Below, one piece after another: positions 23,154-36,242 of a stretch of DNA of 64,000 nt; the first letter of the stretch is position 1; the number at the start of each line of letters is the position of its first letter. The notes under the pieces are model-generated. The model had not been told where the DNA came from, ran no database searches, and was given only the letters and a program-made list of their open reading frames with translations. Location: NCBI GenBank assembly GCA_035235625.1, contig CP141140.1, positions 37,505,351 to 37,569,350 of the forward strand. Reading direction: 5' to 3'. Source of the stretch: Saururus chinensis (Eukaryota > Streptophyta > Magnoliopsida > Piperales > Saururaceae). Both the position numbers and the translations under genes were made by a program.

Positions 23154-25704
23154 TGATTGTTTATAATTAAACCCTTTGCAAGTGTACAAGGTAGCTGTGC
23201 TAGGATAAGTATTTAAGGAAGGAATAGATGAATTAATTACTAAATATAAGGGAAGAATTCATTGATTAAAAGTTAAAAGTGCTTAAACTTAAATTAAACA
23301 ACAAAAATCAGCAATTAGACTAAAAAGAAGAGATCAATATAATGAAAATTACTTAGGAAATCAAATCAACTACAGAACCAAAACAATTTCTTAACCATTA
23401 ATCTAAATCTAGTGTAACTACGAATAAGTATTCTTAGTTATAAACTAGAATTACTTTAGAAAGAATCATTAATTAAATCCATGATATGACTATCTTCGAT
23501 AATAACACGAATCATCTCAGCTAAACTAAAATATAGGCATGACTCATCTAATCTTAGTATAACTCATCCAATTCATTAATCATATGAACATTAAAATTAT
23601 TGCATGACCATCTCATCTAAATCAAAGAAATTAGAATCAAAGTAAATCACAAAACCACATCAATCTATCATCTACATGACAATAAATCAACATAAAATTG
23701 AATAGACATTAAAAGCTCTTCCATTAAATTGGAAATCCTTGTTATACAATAGTCATTAATTACAATTGAGATCTAAATTAAAAAGAAACTGAAACTTATC
23801 TATAACTTCATCAACTCCTAAGTATAAAAAATTTAGCCTTGCATGGTAGAAGAAGGCTCTTGAAGCTCCATTGAAAGCTTTACATACTCCTCTATCTTCT
23901 TATCCGTATTTCTTCTTTAGAAAATCTTCTAGAATTCATCAACTTCCAGCCCCATATGGTTTTACAAAGGCATAAGAAGAAGTTCTAATATGAAAATAGT
24001 TTAAAACCGGCTTAAAAAAGGAAACTGTATGTTGTGCCGTTTGAACACCTTGCATGCTCTCTCAACCACTATAATTGTTTCTATTTTTCTTTCAAAATCA
24101 CGTATAGCCGTTCAAAAGGCCCTATACCCCATTTGAACAGCAATGAAGAAACTATATAAAATAACACATTAACCAATTTTCTTCAAAACATTATACAAGT
24201 TTTTCCTAACCTATATTACTAATTATTTCAACTATATTAACTCTTAATAAGACTAGAAAATAGAATAATTAAGGGTAAAATAGCATACAAGTTATACTTA
24301 TCAAATACCCCCAAACCTATATTTTGCTAGTTCTCGAGCAAAACAAAAGAAAATAAAATAAACTATTCTAGATAAATAAATAAATGCCACTTTCGTAGGC
24401 AAGTAGGACTGCATTTAGTGCATGCAACATGCCTTTAAACTCCTAGGTATCCCTTGTTAGACGAGTTGTGTCTCATGAGGGTTTGCAACAATGATATCCA
24501 CAAACATCTAACCTAAAATAAAATAAATATGAAAACAAAAATTATAAAAGCAATCTTCACTTAAAAACACATAACTATTTTTAAAAAGAAACAACCACGA
24601 ATACTTGACATGAGTAAATAATTTCGATCTGGTCACTTTCAAGTAAGGAATCATCCATTCTATAGCATCATCTTGGAAATAATTGTACAACTACCTATAT
24701 ACATTTTGAAAACATAAAGTGTAGAAACCTGTAGTCATACAATTTCATTCTTTATTAACAAGCATATCTTAAGTAACCCATTAACCAGGCTCATTAAAGT
24801 TCACTAACTAAAAAATATAACAATAACAATCTTTCATCCTTAACATCTTATAATAAAACCACAAGTAATGGCCTTAAAATTTTGATTAGATTCAACGAAT
24901 AAGAACATACTATACCTAAAAATATGACTCGCGCAATACTTAGTTATATTAAGCTTTCTAAATAAGCTATCTAACAAGCATTAGGCCAGTATCCCTAATC
25001 CAATTGGCTCAAGGCACTAGGTATTGAAATACCTCATAGGCTTAATAACTCAAACTATAAAGGCTATAGAACTATGCAAGTCATAAAAGAATTTATCTTA
25101 ACTTTTGACCTTTTGACGCAAACCCTATGCTTGCCCATGCACGAGGCCTTGTTGCTCAGTAAAAAGATAAATAAATCTATATTATTTTCTCATTTGTTTC
25201 ATCATCACTTTTTCATAATCAATCTATTTTTTTTATTTTTTTCAACTTTTTTTCATTCATTTTTTTATCGTCTTTTTTCATTATACACTTATCCTTTTTT
25301 TTTCAAATAATAGCCAATAATAAAGATCTATCATAAATTAAACATTAAAAATTACTCAATTGTCATGTTTTAAAAAATATGCTTAGCTAAAAATATCCCA
25401 CTAAGATTACAAGTAATAAATTATTAAATTATATTCCAACAAGTTTCAAGTGTGTGAAATGTAATTTAAAAATATAAGCATAACTTTCCAAGATAAATAA
25501 AATAAAATAGTAAATTAGCCACTCAATTGCATTCATCACATAATCAATTACTTGAACTTTCTATGTGAAATTGATTTCTTTAAAAATAGACATATGCTTT
25601 TAAAAGAAAATAGGTGGTAAAAAAACATAAAAAATTGATTGAAATAACAAAAAAATACTCTAAAACATCCTAGAAGAAAATAAGAAAGAAAATATTATTC
25701 TACA
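23154..25704 (-). repeat. 3' LTR of the minus-strand Athila-lineage element
   Basis: On the minus strand it starts TGTAGAATAA right after the purine-rich GGTTTAGGGG tract and ends ATAAACAATCA. It is similar along most of its length to the plus-strand LTR at 46686-49473, including the segment with TTGCTCGAGAACTA. Without a partner LTR its insertion age cannot be read. Confidence 0.7.
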
Positions 25705-28698
25705 CCCCTAAACCGAAATTGAATATTGTCCACAATGTAAAAGAAAATATATACTACAATGACAAGAATAAGTAGGAGGGAAAGAAAGATATCACGAAAG
25801 TAGAACTAATCCACTAAGCTAAAAGTGAAGTACATAGGATTTGAGAAAACATGAGAAACATACATGTAAGGAGCATTTCCCCAAACCTAAAGTACCAAAC
25901 TCCCATAGAAGAGACAACAACTATAAACAAAAGAAAAGAAGAAAACAGCCCCTGCATAGCTAAGCATTAGCATCATTAGAATCATCCACATCAGTAGAAC
26001 TCCCATCACCATCATCCGCATTGGCCGCAGTTGACTTGCCACAAATCAAATCAGCCAGTCCCTCTACAAGTCCCCTCATCTTAGCCATCTGAGTGTCCAC
26101 ATGTGCGGTCAGCCACGTTTGAAGTTGTGCCTGAGAATAATAGGTATGTGCTCAAAGGTGATGTTCCATATAAAGGAAATAGTTGTCTACAAAAGAATGT
26201 AGTGGAACGCATTGCTTACATGTGACCTCTGGCACGCCCTCCATGGCTAGCTCCACCTCATCTTCCTTTTCTAATGTTTGTTGAGATGGGCAATGCGTGA
26301 CCACCAACTTAGGGTTGCGTGGGAAATTACACCTAAATCGTGGCTCATGGGTTCATATAAAGGAAAATCCAACTGAAAGTGATAAAAAAATCCACTCAAA
26401 GATTAAAGGATAAGCTAATCGTGCATCCGCTAGTCTAGATACAATATATGCCATCTATGCGAAGACATATGAGGAGAAGTCTAGAAGAATACGCTTTGCG
26501 CATCCCAAAACATACAAAAGGCGGGCTAAGGTGTTATCTACTTTCTCATGATGGTGGAACCATATGTCATACTTCAATATCAGATGCGTAAAATGATAGT
26601 CCCGCATCATGAGAGAAGCCAACAATCCATATGTGAGGGATATGCCTCGTTCCTACCCCATAAGAGTCCCCATTATACTAAAATCATTGGGGAACTCAAA
26701 ATTAGCAAAGGAGGGATAGGATGAAGGTGGAGTGCATGAGACCCATCACTGTAGCTATAAGATCTGGGGTAACTATAATTGTAACATATCCAATGGTGCT
26801 CACAATATATCCTTGCTCATCAAAAAAGGTGGACGCATAAAAAGATCACAGATCTTACGATGCATGCGAGCATCAAGGGCTGTGATATGTGAGGAAAATG
26901 AGTGCCAATCCTCTCACTCCATAAGCAATGTATGGGTGGCAGTAATGGTGGGGAGGAACTCAACTTGTCGCTCGTAAACAATAGCAAGAAGAGGCAGATT
27001 AGCAACAGTGGTAATAGAAGATGAAGTGCGTGAAGTAGAAGGGGCGCCCTTCCTCTTCTTGAGGGTTTTAGAACTAGAACCGCGCACCATAGATCTGCAA
27101 AAAGCTCAGAAAGAAGTGATAAAAGTATTATGGAAGTGAATGAAAAGCATAAAAAGTTTTTTACACACCCAATAATATAAATTTATGAAAATACTCCTAA
27201 CAAAACAATTAACGAAAAAGGTCTCAAATTAGAATATAATATGTACAATTAAATAATATGTATATTTAATAAAGCAAGTACATATAAATTGATCCATTAA
27301 AGCTCAAATTTTGAATTTTTTACAAAAAGCAATGTGTGATAAAAAATTCAAAATTAACCATGCACAACACATCATTATTCAACAAAACTGGACCAAATCA
27401 TAAATATAGAGTTTACAATTTGATTCTAACAAATTTCCACAAAATATTGCATCTAATTTGGCCAAAAATGAAAGAGAAATTCAAAAAATGAATTTGGGGA
27501 TTTTTGGGTAAATGGTGGGATAGCGTGAAATGGAGACCCATTCGGCTCAAATAGACCGCAAAAGTGGATTCTACACGAAAAATTGGAGGGGGAGGGATGA
27601 TTTTGGACAAAAACTATTGCTGGACAGTGAATGGCAACACAGCGAAAAAGAAGACATTGCAGCGGTGGGCCAAACCTGGCGGTGTGCACGCATTTTAATA
27701 GATGACCCAACCATTTGAACAGCCGATGGGTCCGTTTGATTAGGTATCACCCAATCAAATGATTGAACTAGTTTTTTTTAATAAATTTTCAATTAGTCAA
27801 CTACATTAACCAAATCTAATAAATCAACTGCATGGATCCTAATAGTCTCAAATAAAATGAGATGAACAAAAAGAAATAAAAATAAACCAGAAGAAAAAAT
27901 AAGGGTTGCCTCTCTAAAAAATTTTAGTTTAACGTCTTTAGCAAGATGGTATGCACTCCCTCAAAGTAATAGTGGATCAATCAAATCAATGGAGTCAATG
28001 TCACGCCTCTCCACATCTCTCTCGATGACAAGCTTAAGTTTCTGACCATTAACTTTGAAAATCTGATTATCACGTGGGTTAGATATTTCAACCATTCCAT
28101 GAGGAAAAACTTGGGTAATTATGTAGTGGTCATCCCAGCGAGATCTAAACTTACCTAGTGTAACACCTGGTAAGAGGCGTAATTTATAATTAAATAGCCA
28201 AACTTTCTGGCCAGGTTCAAAGGACTTTCGATGGATAAAGTAGTCATGTAAAGCCTTAGTGCTTTGTTTATATAATTTGGCACTCTTGTCAGCTTCATGA
28301 CACACTCTTCCAATTCATTAAGTTGGAGTTTGCAATGGGAACTGGCTTTGTCCATGTCCAAATTAAATGATTTAGTGGTCCAAAAAGCACGTAAACAAGA
28401 CAAAAAGGGGACATGCCAATGGGGGCTTTATAAGCAATCTGATATGCCCATAAGGCATCATTAAGACGCATGGACTAATCTTTCCAATTAGGGTGCACCT
28501 TTTTCTCAAGGATTTTCTTAATCTCACGATTGGACACCTCTACTTAACCACTAGTCTAAGGATGGTAGGGGGTGGCAACTTTATGTGTGACTGAATATTT
28601 TTGAAGAAGAGCTTCAAAAGAATGGTTACAAAAGTGGCTACCCCCATAACTAATGATTGCCCTGTGTGTACCAAATTGTCAAAAAATATGTTCCTAGA

Positions 28699-28703
28699 GA
28701 AAT
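28699..28703. repeat. Left target-site duplication GAAAT of the copia element
   Basis: GAAAT directly precedes the left LTR and is repeated at 40026-40030 directly after the right LTR, in the integrase region of the host Athila element. Confidence 0.85.
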
Positions 28704-30370
28704 TGTTAATGTTGTGTTAGAAAAATAGTGTATTCTCCCACCTAAACGATTGTCAATTTTTGTGACAAATTTGTGAGTGAGCCCGTGAGTTATTTAGGTG
28801 TAGTTGATTTGAAGAGAAGACCATAAGACAGCAAACTGAAGCTCCAAATCATCTACAAATTCCATCAAGCTCAAGATTTGGATCAACTACAACTGGCACT
28901 CTCACCATGGCTCTTTCATACACTTCTTTCTGCCCCTAGGTCCTTATAGTAAATAACTAATTCTCTAGGGTCACTCATAAACCTTTGTCTAACTCATACA
29001 TGGGTAGACCTACCCACTCATGGGTAGACTTACCCACACATGGGTAGTCTTACCCACTCTTGGGTAGGCTCACCCACCCAGGGGTAAACTTACCCACCAA
29101 TGGGTATACTTACCCACTAATGGGTAACCACACTCATGGGTAGACTTGCCCACACATGGGTAGACTCACCCACAGATGGGTAGTCTTACCCACTCTTGGG
29201 TAGGCTTACCTAGTAATGGGTAGTCTTACCCACACATAGGTAGACTCACCCACCAGTGGGTATGAAATATCATCTCTTGACCTCTATATATACCCATGTC
29301 ATAGGAAGAGGTGATCATCAAGTAGAGCTAAACCCTCTCAAGTCCCCTAGGCATTCTTGTCACTTCCTTGCCATATTTTTGGAAGGCCTTGGGCCACTTG
29401 TCTTAAATTTTCTCTCTCATTCAAAGGAATATCAATGGAGTCTCTCTTGAGAGTCATGGAAGAAATTCAAGCTTGATGGTCTTTGGTTTCTTGTTCCTAT
29501 AAAGTTGAATCTTTAGAAATCATTCTCTTCTACCCGTCTCCCTTGGCTTTTAAAATATTTCCTTCCAAAGCCTTGAATTTGCCATAAGTACCCATCCTCC
29601 TCTTGGCAATGGCCATAGAAGATTCTCAATGAGGAAATGGGAAGGTGCTTATGACTATTTGGCCAAGGTTTCCTTCATTTTATGAAAAACCACCTAGAAA
29701 CCCAAAACCCACATCTAATAAGCCTCAACAATTTCAGAGCATCAAATTAGATCTAAGGTTAGATGTGGGATGACGAAAGATTGAACACTCTTCAAGTACA
29801 CACATACTACTTGCAAGGGCAAGCTATAGTAAGTGTTCTTAAAATCTCTTCTTCCTAAATTTCTAGTTGGTGGAGTAAACCTAGTGGTTAAACACTTTGG
29901 TAAGAGGGATGGGTTGTGCATAGCCCGCAGAGTGTGGATTCAATTAAATGTATGTATGGTTATCGGTGAACTAAGGAAAACTGGGGTGTGTAAATGGTTG
30001 TGGGATAGCTGAAACCCTCACTTAGTGGATGTCAGAGGTGCCTTAGATTAGGTGCTCTGAGAATGGATGTACCCATATAAGCAAGTGCTTGATGGCGAAC
30101 CACTATAAATCTCTTTGTTCATGATACCTTTATTTGTTTGATGTTGACTTTACATATCTAACTTCACATCGCTTGTGTCCCTCTCTCACCTCTGTGCATT
30201 TTAAATATGAATATATGTCTTTACTGAATGTACACACGATTGATTTCTTTTTATACTTGTTTTTGATCGTCATTGTCATGTTGTGTGGAGTTAAATTTAC
30301 AAGTAACTTTTAAGTGGTTGTCCTATTCACCCCCCTTCCTCAAGGACTCTCTCTCCTTAGCATACTTTCA
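28704..30370 (+). repeat. 5' LTR of the copia element
   Basis: Runs from TGTTAATGTTGTGTTAG to CTTAGCATACTTTCA and carries the TGGGTA/TACCCA minisatellite. The matching 3' LTR is at 38384-40025. Confidence 0.88.
28997..29262. repeat. 20-bp palindromic minisatellite in the 5' LTR
   Basis: About 13 units of 20 bp, each close to TGGGTAGACTTACCCACACA. TGGGTA and TACCCA arms make every unit a potential hairpin. The loop bases vary between units. The array is repeated in the other LTR. Confidence 0.9.
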
Positions 30371-30371
30371 A

Positions 30372-30384
30372 GTGGTATCTGAGC
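30372..30384 (+). other. Primer-binding site, tRNA-Met type
   Basis: GTGGTATCTGAGC starts two bases after the 5' LTR end and resembles the tRNA-iMet complement TGGTATCAGAGC used by most plant copia elements. Confidence 0.8.
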
Positions 30385-30439
30385 TAGGACACTCTCTTCA
30401 AGGTGAAATCACCTAGAGTGTTATCTTGGTTGGTCCTTT

Positions 30440-32231
30440 ATGGCTAAGTTTGAGAGCTCATCCACCACCAAGCCACCTCCATTTGATGGGAATAACTATG
30501 CCTACTGGAAAAATAGAATGAGAACCTTCTTGAAGGCTCATGATGAATTGACATGGTACTGTGTAGAACATGGATGGACTCCTCTCATTGAAATGATAGA
30601 GGTAGATGGCGATAAAGTTAAAGTTCCAATAGATATTTTAACATGGTCTGAAGTAGACAAGAAGTTAAATATGGGAAACAACAAGGCCCTTAGTGCCATT
30701 ACTTGTGTCATCTTTCCCGATGAATACAAATGGATATGTATGTGTGAGAGTGCCAAGGAGGCATGGGACATTTTAGAAGTGTCTCATGAAGGGACTTCGT
30801 TAGTGAAGAAATCTAAGCTTCAACTCCTCGTAACAAAATTTGAAATATCAAGATGGAGGAGAATGAGACCTTCATGGAGTTTACTCAAAACTCAACGACA
30901 TTGTAAACTCTATGTGGGGTTTGGGAAAGAAGATACCAAAATCAGAAATTATGTGTAAAGTCCTTAGGTCTCTCCTAGAAAGATTCACTGCTAAAGTAAC
31001 ATCTATTGAAGACTGTAGGAACACTAACCTAATGAAAGTGGAAGAACTAGTTGGTTCTTTACAAACTTATGAATTACACCTTCCAACAAGTATGAAAAAG
31101 TCTATAGCTCTTAAAACTTCAAGCTCAAATAAACACAGTGTCTATGACTCGGAAAGTGAAATAGAGGATGATCAAGAACTTGCTTTCCTAGCAAAAAGGT
31201 TCGCTAAACACTTCGGGGGAAGAAATAGAGGAAATGGATTTATCAAGAACAAAAATATGGACAAATCAAAGGGAAAAAGTAGATTGAAATCAAAAGACAT
31301 AGAGAGCTATAATTGTCGTGGCTATGGCCACATGGCTTCAGGCTGCCCATTGAAACAAAAATTTAGGAAAAAAGAAATTACCACCAAAGCATCATGGGAT
31401 GACTCCTTAGAGTTTGAAGATGATTCAAATAAATCATCTAATCATGAGGAGGCTGAATATGTATTCATGATTTCTACCCCTATCCTTTTTCAAAATGACC
31501 CAAGTAATATAAATGTACTTAAAGACAAATCATTTGAGAGTGATTTGGAATCTTGCACCTCTAAAAGTAGTAATGAAGATATTCAAGATGCCTTTAATTC
31601 TATATTTAAGGAAAGTACTAAACTTGCTAGGATTGTGACTATGCTAAAGAAAGAAAATCTAAACCTTAAGGGAGAAATTGAAGTGGCTTTGGCCAATAAT
31701 GATAGATCAACCAAAGAAATTATCAAAGTAAAAACTGAGTTAAAATTTAGTGAAGACAACTCCCTAAAAAAGGATGAGAACTTAAAACTTGTCACCTCTG
31801 AAAATTGTGTCCTAAAAGAAGAACTTAAGAAATCCAAAGATATATTGATCATGAAATTCACCCAAAGCAGAGATAAATTGGAAAAGCTATTAGGTTTGGG
31901 TAAAAGTTTTTTAGATAAGTCTAGCCTTGGCTATGATTGTCAAAGAAGTACCAAAATGATTTCCTCAACAAGTGTTGTTAAAGAGAATCCCTGTCCAAAA
32001 ATGTTTGTTGTCTAAAAAAAACCAATAATGTGTTATGCCTGTAGGCAAGCTCGACATTTGAGTTTTGAGTGCAAGATATCTTGCAACAAGGCAAGATTTA
32101 TCAGAACCGAAAAAGGAAAATCCATTTTAGGTGAATACTCTCAGGATAAAATATTTTCTTCAATTGCCAAAATGGAGAACAAGGTAAGATCCTCAAAGAA
32201 GAATGATTACACAAAAAGTGACCTTTTTTAG
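30440..32231 (+). pseudogene. copia gag region (fossil)
   Basis: Opens with PPPFDGNNYAYWKNRMRTFL, the standard gag start of plant copia elements, and continues through the gag capsid-like region. Two zinc-knuckle areas (near 31.3 and 32.05 kb) flank a long charged coiled-coil region. It belongs to the element at 28704-40025 and is broken. Confidence 0.85.
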
Positions 32232-32379
32232 TATATCAATTCTACTTTAGACAATGTACCTTCTAGACTTTTTGAGAAAATCTCATGACTAAATTTAAAA
32301 CACAGAGATAGGCTAACCCAACAAAAGAATAAATTCTTTGTATGTAATCCTCCAATAGGCAAACTAAGCAAAGAAAAGC

Positions 32380-35300
32380 ATGGGAAAAATCACTTCCTCT
32401 CCTTCATCTAGGCATGATGTAAACATACCTAAAAAAAGCAGCATAAAGTCATCCAATATTAGCATGTGGAGACTGAGAAATAGAGAAAATGGTTTAATTG
32501 TTCATATAACCCTTTTAGCTAGAAATCTTTCTAAATGGTATTTAGATAGTGGTTGTTCCAAACATATGACCGGAGAAAAAAATTTCTTCTCTGACTTGAA
32601 AGAGTTTGATGGTGGATCTGTTAGTTTTGGAGATGGAAACACTGCTAAGATTGTTGACAAAGGAACTCTGAAAGTTCCAAATCTTCCTCATCTCAAGGAT
32701 GTATTGTGAGTTGAAGGATTAAAACATAACCTTCATAGTATCTCTCAAATATGTGATCAAGACCACTTTGTAAACTTCTGGAGTCACAGTTGCGAGATCA
32801 TCAACAAGAAAGGTAAAATTATTATGAAAGGTCTTCGAACTACAAACAACTATTATGTGGTTGAAGGAACATCTCAATTAGATTATTCATCATGTTACAT
32901 AGCTCAAGTGAATGAAGCAGTATTGTGGCATCAACGGTTGGGTCATGTAAATTATAGACTTATCTCACCTAAGCAAAAGAGGACATCTGAGAGGTTTACC
33001 AGTTATTAGTTGAAAAACAAAAGTTTCTTGTGGTGATTGTCAAATGGGAAAACAAATCAGAGCTACTCACAAAAAAAGTACACTCTATCAATACCTCTAG
33101 ACCTCTTGAATTGCTCCATATGCATCTAGTTGGACCAATGAGAACTGAGAGCATTGGAGGAAAGAAGTATTTTCTTATAATAGTGGATGATTTTTCTAGA
33201 TTTACTTGGGTAGCCTTCTTGAGAGAAAAATCAGATACTTTTCTTGGATTTAAGGTAAAAACAAAACTAATTCAAAATGAGAAAGATACATCCATTGTCA
33301 AAATTAGGAGTGATCATGGTGGGGAATTCGATAATGCTTCTTTTGATAAATTTTGTGATAAATATGGAATTCTCTGCACCAAAAAACTCCTCAACAAAAT
33401 GGTGTTGCAAAAAAGAAGAACTGTGTTCTACAAGATATGGCCACTATATTCTTAACCAGTAAAAATCTTCAAAAGAATCTATGGGCTGAAACAATCAACA
33501 CCACCTGCTACATTATCAATCGAGTTTATCTTCATGTAGGTAAGTATCAAACAACTTATGAGCTATGGCATGGTAAAAGGCCTAGTGTTAAATATTTTAA
33601 AGTGTTTGGTAGCAAATGTTATATTTTCAAAGATAGAGAAAATATAGGCAAACTCGACTCAAAAAGTGATGAAGGCATTTTTCTCAGATATTCTATAAAT
33701 AGTCGAGCCTATCAAGTCTTGAACTTTAGAACAAACACTATTCAAGAATCCATAAATGTGGTTATCCATGATGAGGAAGTGGACTCTGGTCCACAAGCTA
33801 GCGAGGACGATGATAATCATACTCATGAAGTTGACTCCAACAATACAACTCCTCAACCTCAATATGATAATGACTTGAAACCGATCAAAGATCATCCTCT
33901 TGCTCAAATTATTGGAGATCCTCATGCACCACTACTGACTAGAAGACAAGCCAAAATTACTCATTTATGCTTTACCTCTAAATTAGAGCCCATGAATGTT
34001 GAAGAAGCCTTCACTGATGAGCATTGGATAAATGCCATGCAAGATGAACTTAATCAATTTGTCAGAAATGAGGTTTGGTACCTTGTACCACGAACTGCTA
34101 ATAAAAATGTTATAGGAACCAAATGGATCTTCAAGAATAAGACTGATGAGAATGGAGTTGTTGTTAGAAACAAGGCCATATTAGTTGCATAAGGATACAC
34201 TCAAATTGAAAGTATTGATTTTGATGAGACCTTCACCCCTGTGGCTAGGCTTGAGTCCATTCAAATCTTGATGGCCATGGCTAGTCATTTGAAATTTAAA
34301 CTATATCAAATGGATGTCAAGAGTGCTTTTCTAAATGGAATTCTTAATGAAGATGTATACATTGAACAACCAAAGGGTTTTATTGATCCAAAGTATCCCC
34401 ATCACGTTTACAAATTAAAGAAGGCATTATATGGTCCTAAACAAGCACCTCGTGCTTGGTATGAGTGATTGACATCATTTTTGGTAAATAACAAGTTCAC
34501 AAGAGGTAGTACTGATAAAACATTATTTGTTCAAAATACCAAAGTCTCAATCTTGATCGCTCAAATTTATGTGGATGACATTGTATTTGGCTCTACCAAA
34601 GAACGAAATGCCACTGAATTTGCTACTCTAATGAAATCAGAATTTGAGATGAGTATGGTAGGAGAACTCTCTTTCTTTTTTGGATTTCAAGTCAAACAAT
34701 TAGAAGAAGGAATTTTTGTCTCACAAACCAAATATGCTAAGGAATTGGTAACCCGATTTGGCCTTGACTCCGGAAGACGAGTCACTACTCCAATGAGCAC
34801 TGCACTCAAGTTGAGCAAAGATACAAAAGAAGAATGTGTAGATCCTCATCTTTTTAGGAGTATGATTGCCAACTTACTTTATTTAACTGCCAGTAGACCT
34901 GATATATCCTTCAGTGTGGGAGTTTGTGCTCGTTATCAAGCAAATCCAAAAGAATCCCACTTGACTGCAGTAAAAAGAATTATCAGGTATGTTGCAAAAG
35001 CGTCTAACCTTGGCCTCTAGTACCCATATGACACATCTACATTACTTGCTAGATATTCAGATGCCAATTGAGCTGGCAACATTGATGATCAAAAGTCCAC
35101 GAGTGGTGGTTGTTTTTATGTCGGAAATTGTCTGGTAGCATAGCATAGCAAAATGCAGAACTCTATTTCTCTCTCCACTGCTTAAGATGAGTACATTGTA
35201 GCAGGAAGTTGTTGCACTCAACTTTTATGGATGAAACAAATGCTCATGGACTATGGAATTCAACAAGAAATGATGAGTGTCTACTGCGACAACACAAGTG

Positions 35301-35445
35301 CTATAAATATTTCAAAAAATCTTGTTCAGCATTCACACTAGACTATGTCTCTACTGATAATCAGCTCGCTGATATTATGACCAAGCTGCTAGACTCTCTT
35401 ACATTCACTAGTCTGCAGATGTCCATCGGACTCTGTGCTCCATAG
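32380..35445 (+). pseudogene. copia pol region (fossil): protease, integrase, RT, RNase H
   Basis: Visible landmarks in order: protease WYLDSGCSKHMTG (about 32.54 kb), pre-integrase LWHQRLGHVNYR (about 32.92 kb), integrase core with FLIIVDDFSRFTWVAFL (about 33.2 kb), reverse transcriptase [10 protein letters not shown] (about 34.3 kb) and YVDDIVFGS (about 34.57 kb), and the RNase H region with YSDAN (about 35.05 kb). The order integrase before reverse transcriptase is diagnostic of Ty1/copia. Broken in several places. Confidence 0.9.
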
Positions 35446-36242
35446 CAAAATCCTTCTTCTTGGTCTAATAACACACTCTCTCTTTCCTCTTTCTTTCTCT
35501 TAAATTTCTTCTTAGCTTCTTCTTTCGCTTCATTTCATTAGTTTTTTTTTCTCCAACAAATGAGGGTGTCATTTTCTTCCCCAATCTTTTTCAAGATTTC
35601 CTAGGTCCTCCTAATACCCTTATTGTTGTTTGGACAATTTCAAGTTGATGAGAAAATATATTTATTGTTTCTCATGCCTCTTACATCTAATTCCAACTCA
35701 ACCTGGTCTTGAACAATTTTTTTTTTCTTTTGCACTTCCAACACAATGTCATTTTTCTCTTTACTCCTCTTCTCAATTCCAAACTCGCCCTTACAGCTCC
35801 ACCACCTCTAATTACTCAAATATACCATTCCTTTGAAAGTCAACAATGTAATGATATATGCTGACATGCCATGCTTCCTCACCTTGCTGACTTGATATGT
35901 CACCATGCTGAAACTTCACCATGCTGGGCACCATCACGTAACACTCTTTTCAACTTTGATTTTCTTTTGTTTCTCTCTCTCTTTCTATGGGCTTTTCAAA
36001 TTCTTATTTTTTATGTCTTTTCTTCTTGAACACAAATCTGCCACTTCTTATCCGCCTCTTTTCTCTTGTCCTACACGTCTCACCTTACTCCATCTCTTTT
36101 CCCCGCTGGACGTCTCCTCCCATGCTGCTCTTTGACTTCTTTCCCTTCTTTCTTTTCCATTTAAACTTCTTCTCCTGCCTTTCCCATGTTCCTCTCCCAC
36201 TTCCCAACTTCACTCACATCCACCTCCTAGACTAAGTCTCCC

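Noticed and set aside
28997-29262. CRISPR-like regularly spaced repeats
   Set aside because: Units are contiguous 20-bp palindromes inside a retrotransposon LTR of a plant, with no unique spacers and no cas genes.
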